NCBI GenBank assembly: GCA_964417895.1
Contig: CAYQJS010000057.1
Location: 1 to 34,566 of the forward strand
Direction: 5' to 3'
From: CAYQJS01 sp964417895
GTDB lineage: Bacteria; Chloroflexota; UBA6077; SHYK01
DNA length: 34,566 bases
Of the stretch, positions 15,516 to 23,464 are shown piece after piece. The position numbers and the translations under genes were made by a program. The notes below the pieces were generated by a model. The model was given only the letters and a program-made list of their open reading frames with translations, did no database searches and was not told the DNA's origin. Positions within the stretch are counted from its first letter, which is position 1. Each line of letters starts with the position of its first letter.

Positions 15516-17204
15516 ATGCAAGGCACGGCTCGTGTTGTTGTCGGCTCGTTCGTGGCGCTGCTCCTTCTGAGCTGCGGGCGGCCCCAGGGTCAGACCACAG
15601 CGGGGATCCCCTCGGAGCCCGCCCCACCCAAACGGGCCACGCTCGCTGTGGCGAGCGACTTCAACGCCCTCTCGACTCGCCTGGTTCGCAGCGGAACCGG
15701 CACTCGCCCGGGCGCCGCCGAGCTCGAGCGACTGGTCAATGGGGGCTTGGCGCAGGAAGATAGTGGGGGGTTCTTGCAGCCGGAGCTGGCCGAGGCAGTG
15801 CCCACGGTAGAGAACGGGCTCTGGAGGGTATTCTCCGATGGCGGGATGGAGACGACCTGGAGGATCCGTCAGGGCGCCGCCTGGCAGGACGGGACTCCCT
15901 TCACCGCTGAAGATATGCTCTTCACGGCGCGGGTCAGCCAGGACCGGGAGGTGCCCAACTTCCGCAACCCGTTCCTGGAGATGGTCGAGGGGCTCACAGC
16001 TTCCGATCCACGCACCCTGGTAGTTCGGTGGAAGCAGCCCTTCATCGAAGCCGACTGGTTGTTCAGCCTGGGAATACAGCTTCCCCTGCCGAAGCACTTG
16101 CTGGAGGCCGAGTACCTGGAGAACAAACGGGGATTCGATGCCCTCCCCTACTGGTCTGAGGGATTCGTGGGAACCGGTCCGTACAGGGTGCGAGAGTGGC
16201 TGCTGGGAAGTTTCTTGGTTCTGGACGCCAACGACGGGTACGTCCTCGGCCGGCCGAGGATCGACACCATCGAGGTGAGGTTCTTCGGAGACCCCACCGT
16301 ATTGCACGCGGCGCTGCTCGCCAACGCGATCGACCTGCCCCTCGGGACGCGCGGGACGTCCCTCGATCAGGCAGTGGAGCTCCAGAAGCAGTGGAACGGC
16401 GTGATCGAGTTCTTGCCAGGCGCTCCATTGGGCCTTTGGCCGCAGCTCCTCACCCCGAACCCCGCCATCGTCGCTGATGCGCGCTTCCGCCGCGCCCTCC
16501 TCCAGGCGACCAACCGTCAGGAGATGGCGGACACCCTCGTCGGAGGGCGCGTCGGCGTGGCGCACAGCTTCATTCTGCCCGATGATCCCGAGCACTCGGA
16601 TTTGCAGGCGAGTATCGTCCGCTACGAGTACGATCCCCGGAGCGCCGCGCAGGCAGTCGAGGCGCTGGGCTACACGAGAGCAGCGGACGGAATCTTCCGG
16701 GACTCGGTCGGCGAGCGGTTGACCGTGGAGATTCGGTCATCGCAGCTGGACATCCTCAATAAGTCCAAACTCGCCGTCGCGGACTACTGGCAGCGCATCG
16801 GCGTCGCGGTCACGCCCCTGACCGAATCCGAGACACAGCGGGCCAACCCGGAGAACCGCGCCACGTTCCCGGGTTTCGAGACGCGCAGGGGCACGAGCGG
16901 CACGTCGGACTTCAAGTACCTCCGGAGCTCAGAAGCCCGCATCAGAGAGCGAGGGTTCATCGGCCAGAACGTGAGCAACTACATGAACTCGGATTTCGAT
17001 GCGCTGATCGATCGGTTTTTCGTGACCATCGCCAGGCCGGAGCGCATGGAGGTGGGGAGGCAGATCGTGCACCACCTGACGGACCAGGTGATCCCGCTGC
17101 TCACGTACTATGATGTCGGAACCAGGATCGTTGGGGGCCGTCTGCAGAACGTGGCAATGAAGGGCAACGCCGTGTGGGGCGCCCAGACGTGGGACGTGAA
17201 GTGA
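15516..17204 (+). CDS. Family-5 ABC substrate-binding lipoprotein (second copy)
   Basis: 562 residues, SBP_bac_5 family. Signal peptide with lipobox LLLSC, lipidated Cys20. It shares with the copy at 5664-7418 the segment WRVFSDGGMETTWRIRQG and then W.DGTPFTAEDMLF, plus VGTGPYRVREW, RFRRALLQATNRQEM and the C-terminal VIPLLTYYDVGTRI. ATG 15516 has AAGGAGG ten bases upstream; the frame stays open to 15465 without a better start. It is first in a four-gene plus-strand unit: amidohydrolase 27 bases downstream, then another binding lipoprotein and an Asp-box propeller. The ligand is likely a small organic acid or aglycone, not necessarily a peptide, given these partners. No permease gene accompanies it. 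Confidence 0.9.
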   Translation: MQGTARVVVGSFVALLLLSCGRPQGQTTAGIPSEPAPPKRATLAVASDFNALSTRLVRSGTGTRPGAAELERLVNGGLAQEDSGGFLQPELAEAVPTVENGLWRVFSDGGMETTWRIRQGAAWQDGTPFTAEDMLFTARVSQDREVPNFRNPFLEMVEGLTASDPRTLVVRWKQPFIEADWLFSLGIQLPLPKHLLEAEYLENKRGFDALPYWSEGFVGTGPYRVREWLLGSFLVLDANDGYVLGRPRIDTIEVRFFGDPTVLHAALLANAIDLPLGTRGTSLDQAVELQKQWNGVIEFLPGAPLGLWPQLLTPNPAIVADARFRRALLQATNRQEMADTLVGGRVGVAHSFILPDDPEHSDLQASIVRYEYDPRSAAQAVEALGYTRAADGIFRDSVGERLTVEIRSSQLDILNKSKLAVADYWQRIGVAVTPLTESETQRANPENRATFPGFETRRGTSGTSDFKYLRSSEARIRERGFIGQNVSNYMNSDFDALIDRFFVTIARPERMEVGRQIVHHLTDQVIPLLTYYDVGTRIVGGRLQNVAMKGNAVWGAQTWDVK

Positions 17205-17231
17205 CGTTCACCGAGAGAGAGGGGGTCTAAG

Positions 17232-18332
17232 ATGATCATCGATCTGGATTCACACCTGCGCGAGAACCAGTACATGGACGAGGTCTACAACCTCGAAGGC
17301 ACTCCCTACGCGAAGTACACGCCCGTCCCCATTGATGGGGGAAGACCCGACCAGAGACGCTTTCGGCACAGCCTGGGGACGCGGAGCGCACGGAGCGGGG
17401 CCGCCTACAACCACAACTACATGTACGATCCCAAGGAGAACTGGCGCGGCGGCGAGATCGCGGCACGCCAGGCGGGCGGATACGACCTCGAGCGGCGCCT
17501 GGAGGACTTCGAGGTTGAGGGCTTCGACCACCAGATGCTCTTCCCCACCGGTATCATCGTCCCCACGCAGAATCTCGGGGGACTCGGAGCAGCGCTCTCC
17601 CACTCCTACAACGACTGGGCTGCCCGTTTCGTCCGAGGGTACGAGGACAAATTCTGGCCTGTTGGGATGGTGCCGGCGGGTTGCCCCGACGCGATGGCAG
17701 ACGAGCTGCGGCACGCCGTCAACGACCTGGGGTTCAAGGCTGTCGCCCTCGCGTGCTATGTGGGCCCGCGCAACCTGGACGACCCCGCCTACTTCCGCTT
17801 CTATGAGGCTGCCGAGGAGCTAGGCACGCCACTGTTCTGCCACCCCAACGGTGGAGGCGGAGAGATCATCGATCGCTTCGACACCTTTTTCCAGATGCAC
17901 ATCCTTGGGCGCCCTATGCACTGTACGCCTGCGCTGATCGCTCTCGTAGCGGGCGGTGTCTTCGAGCGGTTCCCGGGGCTCAAGGTCGCATTCTTCGAGT
18001 GCAGCGCGGAGTGGCCCATCTACTGGATGCACCGGATGGACGACGACTACGAATGGGTCCACGACCGTTCGGCCGCGCATCTGAAGATGCTGCCGTCGGA
18101 CTACATCAAGCGGAATGTATGGGTCACCTGCGAGCCGGACGAAGCGCGGCTACCGTGGGCGGTCGAGGAAATCGGCGCTGATCGCATCTGCCTGGCGTCC
18201 GACTACCCGCACTTCGACTCAGAGTTCCCTCACACTGTGTCGGCGATCAAAGACCGTGCGGACATCACGGACGAACATAAGGACATGATTCTGGGGGGTA
18301 ACGCCGCTCGGCTGCTCAGCCTGCCCGCCTGA
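17232..18332 (+). CDS. Amidohydrolase-2 family metal-dependent hydrolase/decarboxylase
   Basis: 366 residues, TIM-barrel amidohydrolase related to ACMSD and gamma-resorcylate decarboxylases. It opens MIIDLDSHLRE, so the first metal motif is DSH and not HxH: Asp6 and His8, as in many members with an altered site. Further expected site residues are in LFCHPNGGGG, FECSAEW and LASDYPHFDSE, the Asp of the last being the catalytic metal Asp. Unlike ligJ in the first unit it cannot be given a substrate. The family carries out C-C hydrolysis, hydration or decarboxylation of aromatic-derived acids. It sits 27 bases behind one binding lipoprotein and 26 bases before the next; the start has an AGAGAGGGGG purine-rich site. 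Confidence 0.85.
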   Translation: MIIDLDSHLRENQYMDEVYNLEGTPYAKYTPVPIDGGRPDQRRFRHSLGTRSARSGAAYNHNYMYDPKENWRGGEIAARQAGGYDLERRLEDFEVEGFDHQMLFPTGIIVPTQNLGGLGAALSHSYNDWAARFVRGYEDKFWPVGMVPAGCPDAMADELRHAVNDLGFKAVALACYVGPRNLDDPAYFRFYEAAEELGTPLFCHPNGGGGEIIDRFDTFFQMHILGRPMHCTPALIALVAGGVFERFPGLKVAFFECSAEWPIYWMHRMDDDYEWVHDRSAAHLKMLPSDYIKRNVWVTCEPDEARLPWAVEEIGADRICLASDYPHFDSEFPHTVSAIKDRADITDEHKDMILGGNAARLLSLPA

Positions 18333-18358
18333 TCAGCCGCCCGCGAAGGAGCAAACCG

Positions 18359-20128
18359 ATGAGTGACGCTGCATGCAGGACAGGACGCCCGGCGCTCAGA
18401 CTGACCGTGGTGCTGATGAGCGCCGCCTTGCTAGCCGTGAGCTGTGGGCCGGCGCCAGCGGGCCGCGACGGGGCCGCCCCATTCGGCACCTCAGCAGTCC
18501 CCAAGACGCTGCGCATCGGCATGCAGGCGCAGAACGAGCCCTCCGGCGGAACCGACGGGCCTGTGTCACCTGCTCCCTATGGCGGCTCGGGCAACGGGAG
18601 TCCCGCCTTGGAGCACTACCTGACGTTCCATGGCGGCCTGACCATGTTCGACCCGGCGAGCAAGGTCGTGCCTCACGTCGCCCAGAAGCTACCCACGCTC
18701 GAGGATGGCGACTGGCGGCTGCTTCCCGATGGAGGCATGGAGGTCACCTGGAAGATTCGCCCTGACGCCTTCTGGCACGACGGGACTCCATTGACGGCCC
18801 AGGACTTCGTGCTCGGCTTCCAGGTGGTCAGGGACCCCGAGCTCCCCAAGGCGCCGCGCGGAGAGCTGGCCAGCATCACCGAGGTGAGTGCGGTTGATGC
18901 CCACACCATCGTCGCCGCGTGGAGAACACAGTCGATACTGGGGAACGTCAGCAACAACGACGGGATTCCCGCAATCCCCCGCCACCTCTTCGCCGATCTG
19001 TACCAGAGCGGAGATAAGGTCGCGTTCGAGAACAGCTCTCTCTGGAACACGCATTGGGTCGGACTCGGGCCCTATCGGATCAGCGATTGGTCCCCGGGCA
19101 GCCATATCGAGGGGCGGGCGTTCGATCAATACTTCCTGGGACGACCGAAGATCGACCGCGTCATCATCAAGTACATCGGCGACGTCAACGCCCTCATCGC
19201 CAACGCTCTCTCGGGCGACGTCGACGTAGTCCCGCTGGGCGGCCAGCTCGACGTCCCGCAGATGATCGCCGTCCGCCAGGCCTGGGAGCCCATCGACGGC
19301 GGCCTGACGCTGCCGATCGCCAAGGGCGTCCGCACCATCTACCTCCAGTTCAGGGACCCCGCCGTCCCATGGGTGCAAGACGTGCGCGTTCGGCAAGCCC
19401 TTCTCCACTCTCTCGACCGACAGGAGTTCGTCGATACCCTGCTGTCGGGGGTGACCGACGTCGCTCGCTACTTCCTGGCCCCAGTGGAGCCGGCCTATCG
19501 CCTCGCCGAGCAGCGTGGGCTCCCCCGCTACGACTACGACATCGCCCGAGCCGAGCGCCTGATGGCGGACGCGGGTTGGCCGCGGGGTGCGGACCGGCTC
19601 TTCCGCGGGAGCACTGGCCAGACTGTCACCATCGACGTCACGTCGAGCAGCCAGGGGGCCAACGTCCAGGAGGCCCAGACCATCGCGAGCCAGTGGTCAA
19701 CGGCGGGCTTCCAGTCGCGGCCCACCCCGTATCCGGCCGCGGCTGAGAACGCCACTGAGATCCGGCACAACCAGAAGGGTGCGCTGATCTGGCCGTACAA
19801 CTTCAGCCTCACGGTCATCAAGACGTTCACCACGCCGGAGGTCGGCACGGCCGCGAACCGCTGGCGCGGGGGCAACTACGGCAACTATGTGAACCCGTCG
19901 TATGAGGGTCTGTACGGCGAGCTGATCAACACGTTCGATGGGGCCGCTCGCGACGAGATCACGTTCCGCATGCTCCGAATCCTCGCCGAGGAGCTCCCGG
20001 CCCTCCCCGTGTTCTTTACTCCGCTTGCCCTCGTCGCGCGCAAGGGCATCGAGGGGCCGGGCGTGGTTAGCGCCATGCAGGCCGCTAACGCCTGGAATAT
20101 TCATACCTGGGAGATCAAAGACCGATAG
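18359..20128 (+). CDS. Family-5 ABC substrate-binding lipoprotein (third copy)
   Basis: 589 residues, SBP_bac_5. The leader LTVVLMSAALLAVSC gives a lipobox with Cys29. It contains the shared segment WRLLPDGGMEVTWKIRP followed by FWHDGTPLTAQDF, then VGLGPYRISDWSPG, RVRQALLHSLDRQEF and a C-terminal LPVFFTPLALVARKG. The start ATG follows GAAGGAG by seven bases. It lies between the amidohydrolase and the Asp-box propeller gene, so the operon encodes two binding lipoproteins of one family, which suggests two ligands or two affinities. It is closer in motif detail to the copy at 5664-7418 (both WHDG, both VGLGPYR) than to its immediate operon partner. Confidence 0.9.
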   Translation: MSDAACRTGRPALRLTVVLMSAALLAVSCGPAPAGRDGAAPFGTSAVPKTLRIGMQAQNEPSGGTDGPVSPAPYGGSGNGSPALEHYLTFHGGLTMFDPASKVVPHVAQKLPTLEDGDWRLLPDGGMEVTWKIRPDAFWHDGTPLTAQDFVLGFQVVRDPELPKAPRGELASITEVSAVDAHTIVAAWRTQSILGNVSNNDGIPAIPRHLFADLYQSGDKVAFENSSLWNTHWVGLGPYRISDWSPGSHIEGRAFDQYFLGRPKIDRVIIKYIGDVNALIANALSGDVDVVPLGGQLDVPQMIAVRQAWEPIDGGLTLPIAKGVRTIYLQFRDPAVPWVQDVRVRQALLHSLDRQEFVDTLLSGVTDVARYFLAPVEPAYRLAEQRGLPRYDYDIARAERLMADAGWPRGADRLFRGSTGQTVTIDVTSSSQGANVQEAQTIASQWSTAGFQSRPTPYPAAAENATEIRHNQKGALIWPYNFSLTVIKTFTTPEVGTAANRWRGGNYGNYVNPSYEGLYGELINTFDGAARDEITFRMLRILAEELPALPVFFTPLALVARKGIEGPGVVSAMQAANAWNIHTWEIKDR

Positions 20129-20155
20129 CACAAATTGAGCTGGAGGAGAACCACC

Positions 20156-21196
20156 ATGGAGTCCATCATGTACGTAGGGACAGACCACGGAGTAGCGACG
20201 GCGCGATCGCAGGACGGCCGATCGTGGGAGGTAGCGAGCCGCGGCCTGGAGGAATGGGGAGTCCCCGAAGTCGCCGTGATCCCGGGGGCGCCCAACCAGG
20301 TGCTCGCGGGCACACGGGGGGACGGCGTCTGGTTCAGCGAGGACTTCGGGAAGAGCTGGCGTAAGCCAAATCGCGGCCGGCACGGACCCGGCAAGGTGCG
20401 CTGCCTGACCATCGCTCCCGACAATCCTCGCCGCGTCTACGCGGGCTGTGAGCCCATCGACGTGTTCGTCAGCGAAGACCTCGGGGCGAACTGGGCTCGG
20501 CTGCACTCAGTGTGGGACGACCCCTTCATCCCCACCATCCCCTATCCGGGAATCGTCGTGGAGCCCCACGTGCGGGACATCACGATCGATCCGACGCATC
20601 CGGACACGATCTACGCAGCCCTTCAGGTGGGATTCATGCTGAAGAGCACCGATGGCGGAGAGACCTGGCGCCTGCTCAACAAAGGATTCGACTGCGACGT
20701 CCACACCATTGTCCTCGACCCCAGCCAACCGCGGCGCGTTCTGATCGCCACGGGGGGAGGCGACTCTCGCTCTGGCCGGGCGCCGGGCAAGGCGCTCTAC
20801 CTCAGCGAAGACGGCGGGGAGGGCTGGGTGCCTCTCGCGATGAACTTCGAGCAGACCTATTCTGTTCCCCTGGCGGTAGATCCGCGGGCGCCCGACACGA
20901 TCTACTCGGCGGTCGCAACCGGACCTCGAGGATCGCGGCTGCGCGATCCCAGCGCGTACAAGTCGGTGACCATCCGCTCGCAAGATGGCGGCAAGAGCTG
21001 GATGCCCCTGGACCTTGGGCCCGATGCCTCCCAGGACTTCCCTGTGGCCATCGCGGTCGACGACGAGCGTCCAGGCCGGGTGTACATGGGCTTCCAGGGG
21101 GGAAGCTTCTGCTGCACTGAGGACGGCGGCGATACCTGGGACCAGCTCGATCTCAAACTGGATGGCGTGGCCAACATAAAGCTCGTTCACGCATAG
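20156..21196 (+). CDS. Asp-box (BNR) beta-propeller protein, sialidase/Vps10-like
   Basis: 346 residues built from repeated Asp-box turns, S/T-x-D-x-G-x-x-W: SEDFGKSW, SEDLGANW, STDGGETW, SEDGGEGW, SQDGGKSW and TEDGGDTW, each followed by a DP..P..VY- or DT-IY-type strand (DPTHPDTIYAAL, DPRAPDTIYSAV). This indicates a six- or seven-bladed propeller of the WD40/YVTN/BNR-like group. No signal peptide is seen, and the sialidase FRIP motif and catalytic residues are absent, so it is probably not a glycosidase. ATG 20156 has GGAGGAG seven bases upstream; the frame is open to 20135. It is the last gene of the binding-protein/amidohydrolase unit, so it may be a scaffold or a lyase-type enzyme for the same substrate. 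Confidence 0.82.
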   Translation: MESIMYVGTDHGVATARSQDGRSWEVASRGLEEWGVPEVAVIPGAPNQVLAGTRGDGVWFSEDFGKSWRKPNRGRHGPGKVRCLTIAPDNPRRVYAGCEPIDVFVSEDLGANWARLHSVWDDPFIPTIPYPGIVVEPHVRDITIDPTHPDTIYAALQVGFMLKSTDGGETWRLLNKGFDCDVHTIVLDPSQPRRVLIATGGGDSRSGRAPGKALYLSEDGGEGWVPLAMNFEQTYSVPLAVDPRAPDTIYSAVATGPRGSRLRDPSAYKSVTIRSQDGGKSWMPLDLGPDASQDFPVAIAVDDERPGRVYMGFQGGSFCCTEDGGDTWDQLDLKLDGVANIKLVHA

Positions 21197-21260
21197 GGCG
21201 AAGCCGAAGCGAAGAGTGTGTACTCCATGAAGGGATCCTTCGCTTCGTGCTCTGAAGAAA

Positions 21261-21344
21261 ACCGCTCGTCCTGAGCCTGTCGAAGGACGAGGACGGGATT
21301 GCGCAACCCCAGGCTTATGGTTCGACAGGCTCACCATGAGCGGT
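21261..21344. repeat. Inverted repeat with TTCGACAGGCTCA arms
   Basis: The arm ending ...CCTGAGCCTGTCGAAGG (21271-21287), preceded by ACCGCTCGT, is complementary to TTCGACAGGCTCA followed by CCATGAGCGGT (21321-21344), with few mismatches. The pair could fold into one long hairpin after the propeller gene and may act as its terminator. The arm core also occurs at 12000-12060. Confidence 0.6.
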
Positions 21345-21407
21345 TGTCATCTGTCCGTGGCGCCTTGACGCATGACAACTCAGGATTACAGCCCGGCGGA
21401 GGCCAGC

Positions 21408-22478
21408 GTGAAGATCACTTCCGTTGACATTGTCCCGGTTCGGGTGCCTCTGGAGTTCTCCTACGGGGAGATCACTTCGGTCGGGGCCATCCTGGCCCAT
21501 ATCCACACAGACGACGGGGTGGATGGGCTCGGCCACGTTGTCACCCTGTCCGATCGGCACTTCCGCAGTCTCTCGGTGGCGGCAGAGGAACTGGCCGAGC
21601 TCTTGATCGGGGAGGACCCGCGGCGACCCGAGCACATCCATTGGCGGATGCTCCCTGACGGGGTGGGCGCGGGTGGTGTCGGGAACGTCGCCGCTGCCGC
21701 GCTCGACATCGCGATCTGGGACCTGGCTGCGAGGTGCGCCGCCCTCCCCCTGTATCGCCTGCTGGGCGGGTACCGGAATCGTGTGCCGGCGTACGCCAGC
21801 CTGCGGCTGGGCCGCGCGGTGCCGACAGCCCAGCTCGCAGAGATCGCCGCCTCGCTCGTAGCCCAGGGCTTCAAGGCCATGAAGATGAACCTCGGCGGGC
21901 AGCCCACGATAGAAGACGACCTGGCGCGGGTGCGGGCGGTGCGAGAGGCTGTCGGCCCGGACGTGAGCCTGCTGGCCGACGTCAACTTCCGTTGGACCCC
22001 AGCCCACGCCATTCGCGTCGGGCAGCTACTCGAAGAATTCCGCCTCTTCTGGCTCGAGGACCCGGTTCCCACGCACAACCTCGAGGGCCTGGCCGAAGTA
22101 CGCCGCTCGCTGAGCACGCCGATCGCGGCCGGCGAGGCGCTCTATTCGCTCAGCGCCTTCCGGCAACTCTTCGAGGCGCGGGCGCTGGACGTGCCGATGC
22201 CCGACCTGGCGCGGGTCGGCGGGATCACCCCGTATCTCAAGGTGGCCCACATGGCCGAGGCGTTTGGCCTCCCACTGGCATGCCACCTGTTGCCCGAGAT
22301 CTCGGCCCAGGTTGTCGCGGCTGTCCCCAACGGCCTCATTGTCGAGTACGTCCCCTGGGCGTCTCGCCTCTTTCGGAACTGGCCCGAGCTCGACAAGGGC
22401 GAGTTGGTCATGAACGAGCGGCCAGGCCACGGCCTGGAGTTGGACACAGAGTTCGTCGAGCAGCATCGCGCCGCTTGA
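21408..22478 (+). CDS. Mandelate-racemase/muconate-lactonizing enzyme family (enolase superfamily)
   Basis: 356 residues. The capping domain covers residues 1-120 and a modified TIM barrel the rest. Metal ligands are Asp191 (LLADVNF), Glu217 (WLEDP) and Glu243 (AAGEAL); the His293-Asp266 pair (ACHLLPE; PDLARVGG) is the usual acid/base dyad of acid-sugar dehydratases and mandelate racemase. The opposite KxK motif reads KMN (Lys159, Asn161), so the second Lys base is replaced. The reaction is likely abstraction of a proton next to a carboxylate, with dehydration or racemisation; substrate unknown. I chose GTG 21408 with GGAGG five bases upstream. The ATG at 21372 lacks a ribosome site. A long inverted repeat separates it from the propeller gene. 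Confidence 0.88.
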   Translation: MKITSVDIVPVRVPLEFSYGEITSVGAILAHIHTDDGVDGLGHVVTLSDRHFRSLSVAAEELAELLIGEDPRRPEHIHWRMLPDGVGAGGVGNVAAAALDIAIWDLAARCAALPLYRLLGGYRNRVPAYASLRLGRAVPTAQLAEIAASLVAQGFKAMKMNLGGQPTIEDDLARVRAVREAVGPDVSLLADVNFRWTPAHAIRVGQLLEEFRLFWLEDPVPTHNLEGLAEVRRSLSTPIAAGEALYSLSAFRQLFEARALDVPMPDLARVGGITPYLKVAHMAEAFGLPLACHLLPEISAQVVAAVPNGLIVEYVPWASRLFRNWPELDKGELVMNERPGHGLELDTEFVEQHRAA

Positions 22479-22835
22479 CTGACTCCCGGAATAGGCGGGC
22501 TCGGCCCTTGTTCAGATCGCACGGGGCTGGTGGATCCCGCCTCGGCCAGGGCGAGGAGCGCCCGGCCCTCCGCGGTGGGGCGCGAGCGCCCCGCTTCATC
22601 CTTCTTGCTGAGGAGCAGCCACTCCGCCAGGCGGCACCGTGGAGTGCTAGGGTGCCGCGGACCATGGCCAGGGCCTCCTCCTCGACGGCCGGATCGCAAA
22701 ATGCTATCTGTGGCCGTTTGGCGAGCGGCTATCCCGGTGTTAAGCCGACGCGGTCAGCTACGCGTCCACAACGCGTTCCCCCGTCGTTCTGGGTTGGGCG
22801 TCTGGCAGCAAAACCTCTCCGAAGCCTACCGTCCC
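22479..22835. other. Intergenic stretch with a probable coding fossil
   Basis: About 357 bases. On the minus strand 22520-22700 has coding-like third positions in two frames: DPAVEEEALAMVRGTLALHG, then, one frame over, LAEWLLLSKKDEAGRSRP and AEGRALLALAEAG. That pattern suggests a frameshifted remnant, but I do not recognise the family. The rest (22700-22835) shows nothing clear. Confidence 0.35.
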
Positions 22836-23387
22836 TCATGCTTTCCAAAGCACCAAGTCGATCTTCTTAAGCTCGCTGACCGTTTCCACTGGATAGTAGG
22901 CTGTAAACCTGGCGCGTATCACGCGGCCCTGAGGACTGTCCACCAGACGTTCGTATTCGTCGCAAAGCCGCCTATGAACCACGCCACACCTGGCGAGGCG
23001 GTCTCGGGCATTGTAGGGGGGGAGCCGGAGACCGAATTTGCCGAGGACGACACTATCTATGACGGGCTTGGTAGAGTCCAGGGTCGCTACGAGCTTGCTG
23101 CAGAAGGAGGCGTGAACTTCCTTGGTCTCTAAGTAAAGCTCGCGGAGTACTTCGTCGAATGTGTAGGCCCGCTCCTTGCATTTCTCCATGAGTCGGAAAT
23201 AGCTGTCGTACCAAGCGGCGCTCTTCTGCCGCACCCTGTAGAACCCGTTGAAAGTCGTCCGGAACTCGCGGTCGGTGCGTACGTCGCACCTTCGGACGTG
23301 TTCCTGTAGCCACACGTATGTCGGGACGAACTGTTCGAGCTCGTTCAGACCTCTCTCAATTTGGGCGTCGGTCAGCTGGATTGTCAT
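22836..23387 (-). CDS. Conserved-looking hypothetical protein, 183 residues
   Basis: Not recognised. The protein is rich in charged and aromatic residues, with no leader or membrane helix. It opens with a helix (DAQIERGLNELEQF), has a basic/aromatic middle (TDREFRTTFNGFYRVRQKSAAWYDSYFRLME), then a helical stretch (FDEVLRELYLETKEVHASF), a conserved-looking LPPYNARDRLA and a C-terminal YPVETVSELKKID. ATG 23387 has GAGGAG seven bases upstream, and codon use looks genuine. It is alone on the minus strand, flanked by an apparent gene fossil downstream, so it may be part of a transferred or decayed unit. Confidence 0.65.
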   Translation of the reverse strand: MTIQLTDAQIERGLNELEQFVPTYVWLQEHVRRCDVRTDREFRTTFNGFYRVRQKSAAWYDSYFRLMEKCKERAYTFDEVLRELYLETKEVHASFCSKLVATLDSTKPVIDSVVLGKFGLRLPPYNARDRLARCGVVHRRLCDEYERLVDSPQGRVIRARFTAYYPVETVSELKKIDLVLWKA

Positions 23388-23464
23388 GCCTAACTCCTCG
23401 GTGGCAAATAAACGCGTCCGTCGCCGAGCGGGGCATCGGTCGCCTGTCGTCCGTTCACGCTCGG

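Noticed and set aside
15498..16595. Long minus-strand open frame (365 codons) opposite the second binding lipoprotein
   Set aside because: Mirror frame of a strong gene; sequence shows no family pattern.
20156..21196. Sialidase
   Set aside because: Asp-boxes are shared by many propellers; the FRIP motif, catalytic Tyr/Glu pair and export signal of sialidases are not seen.
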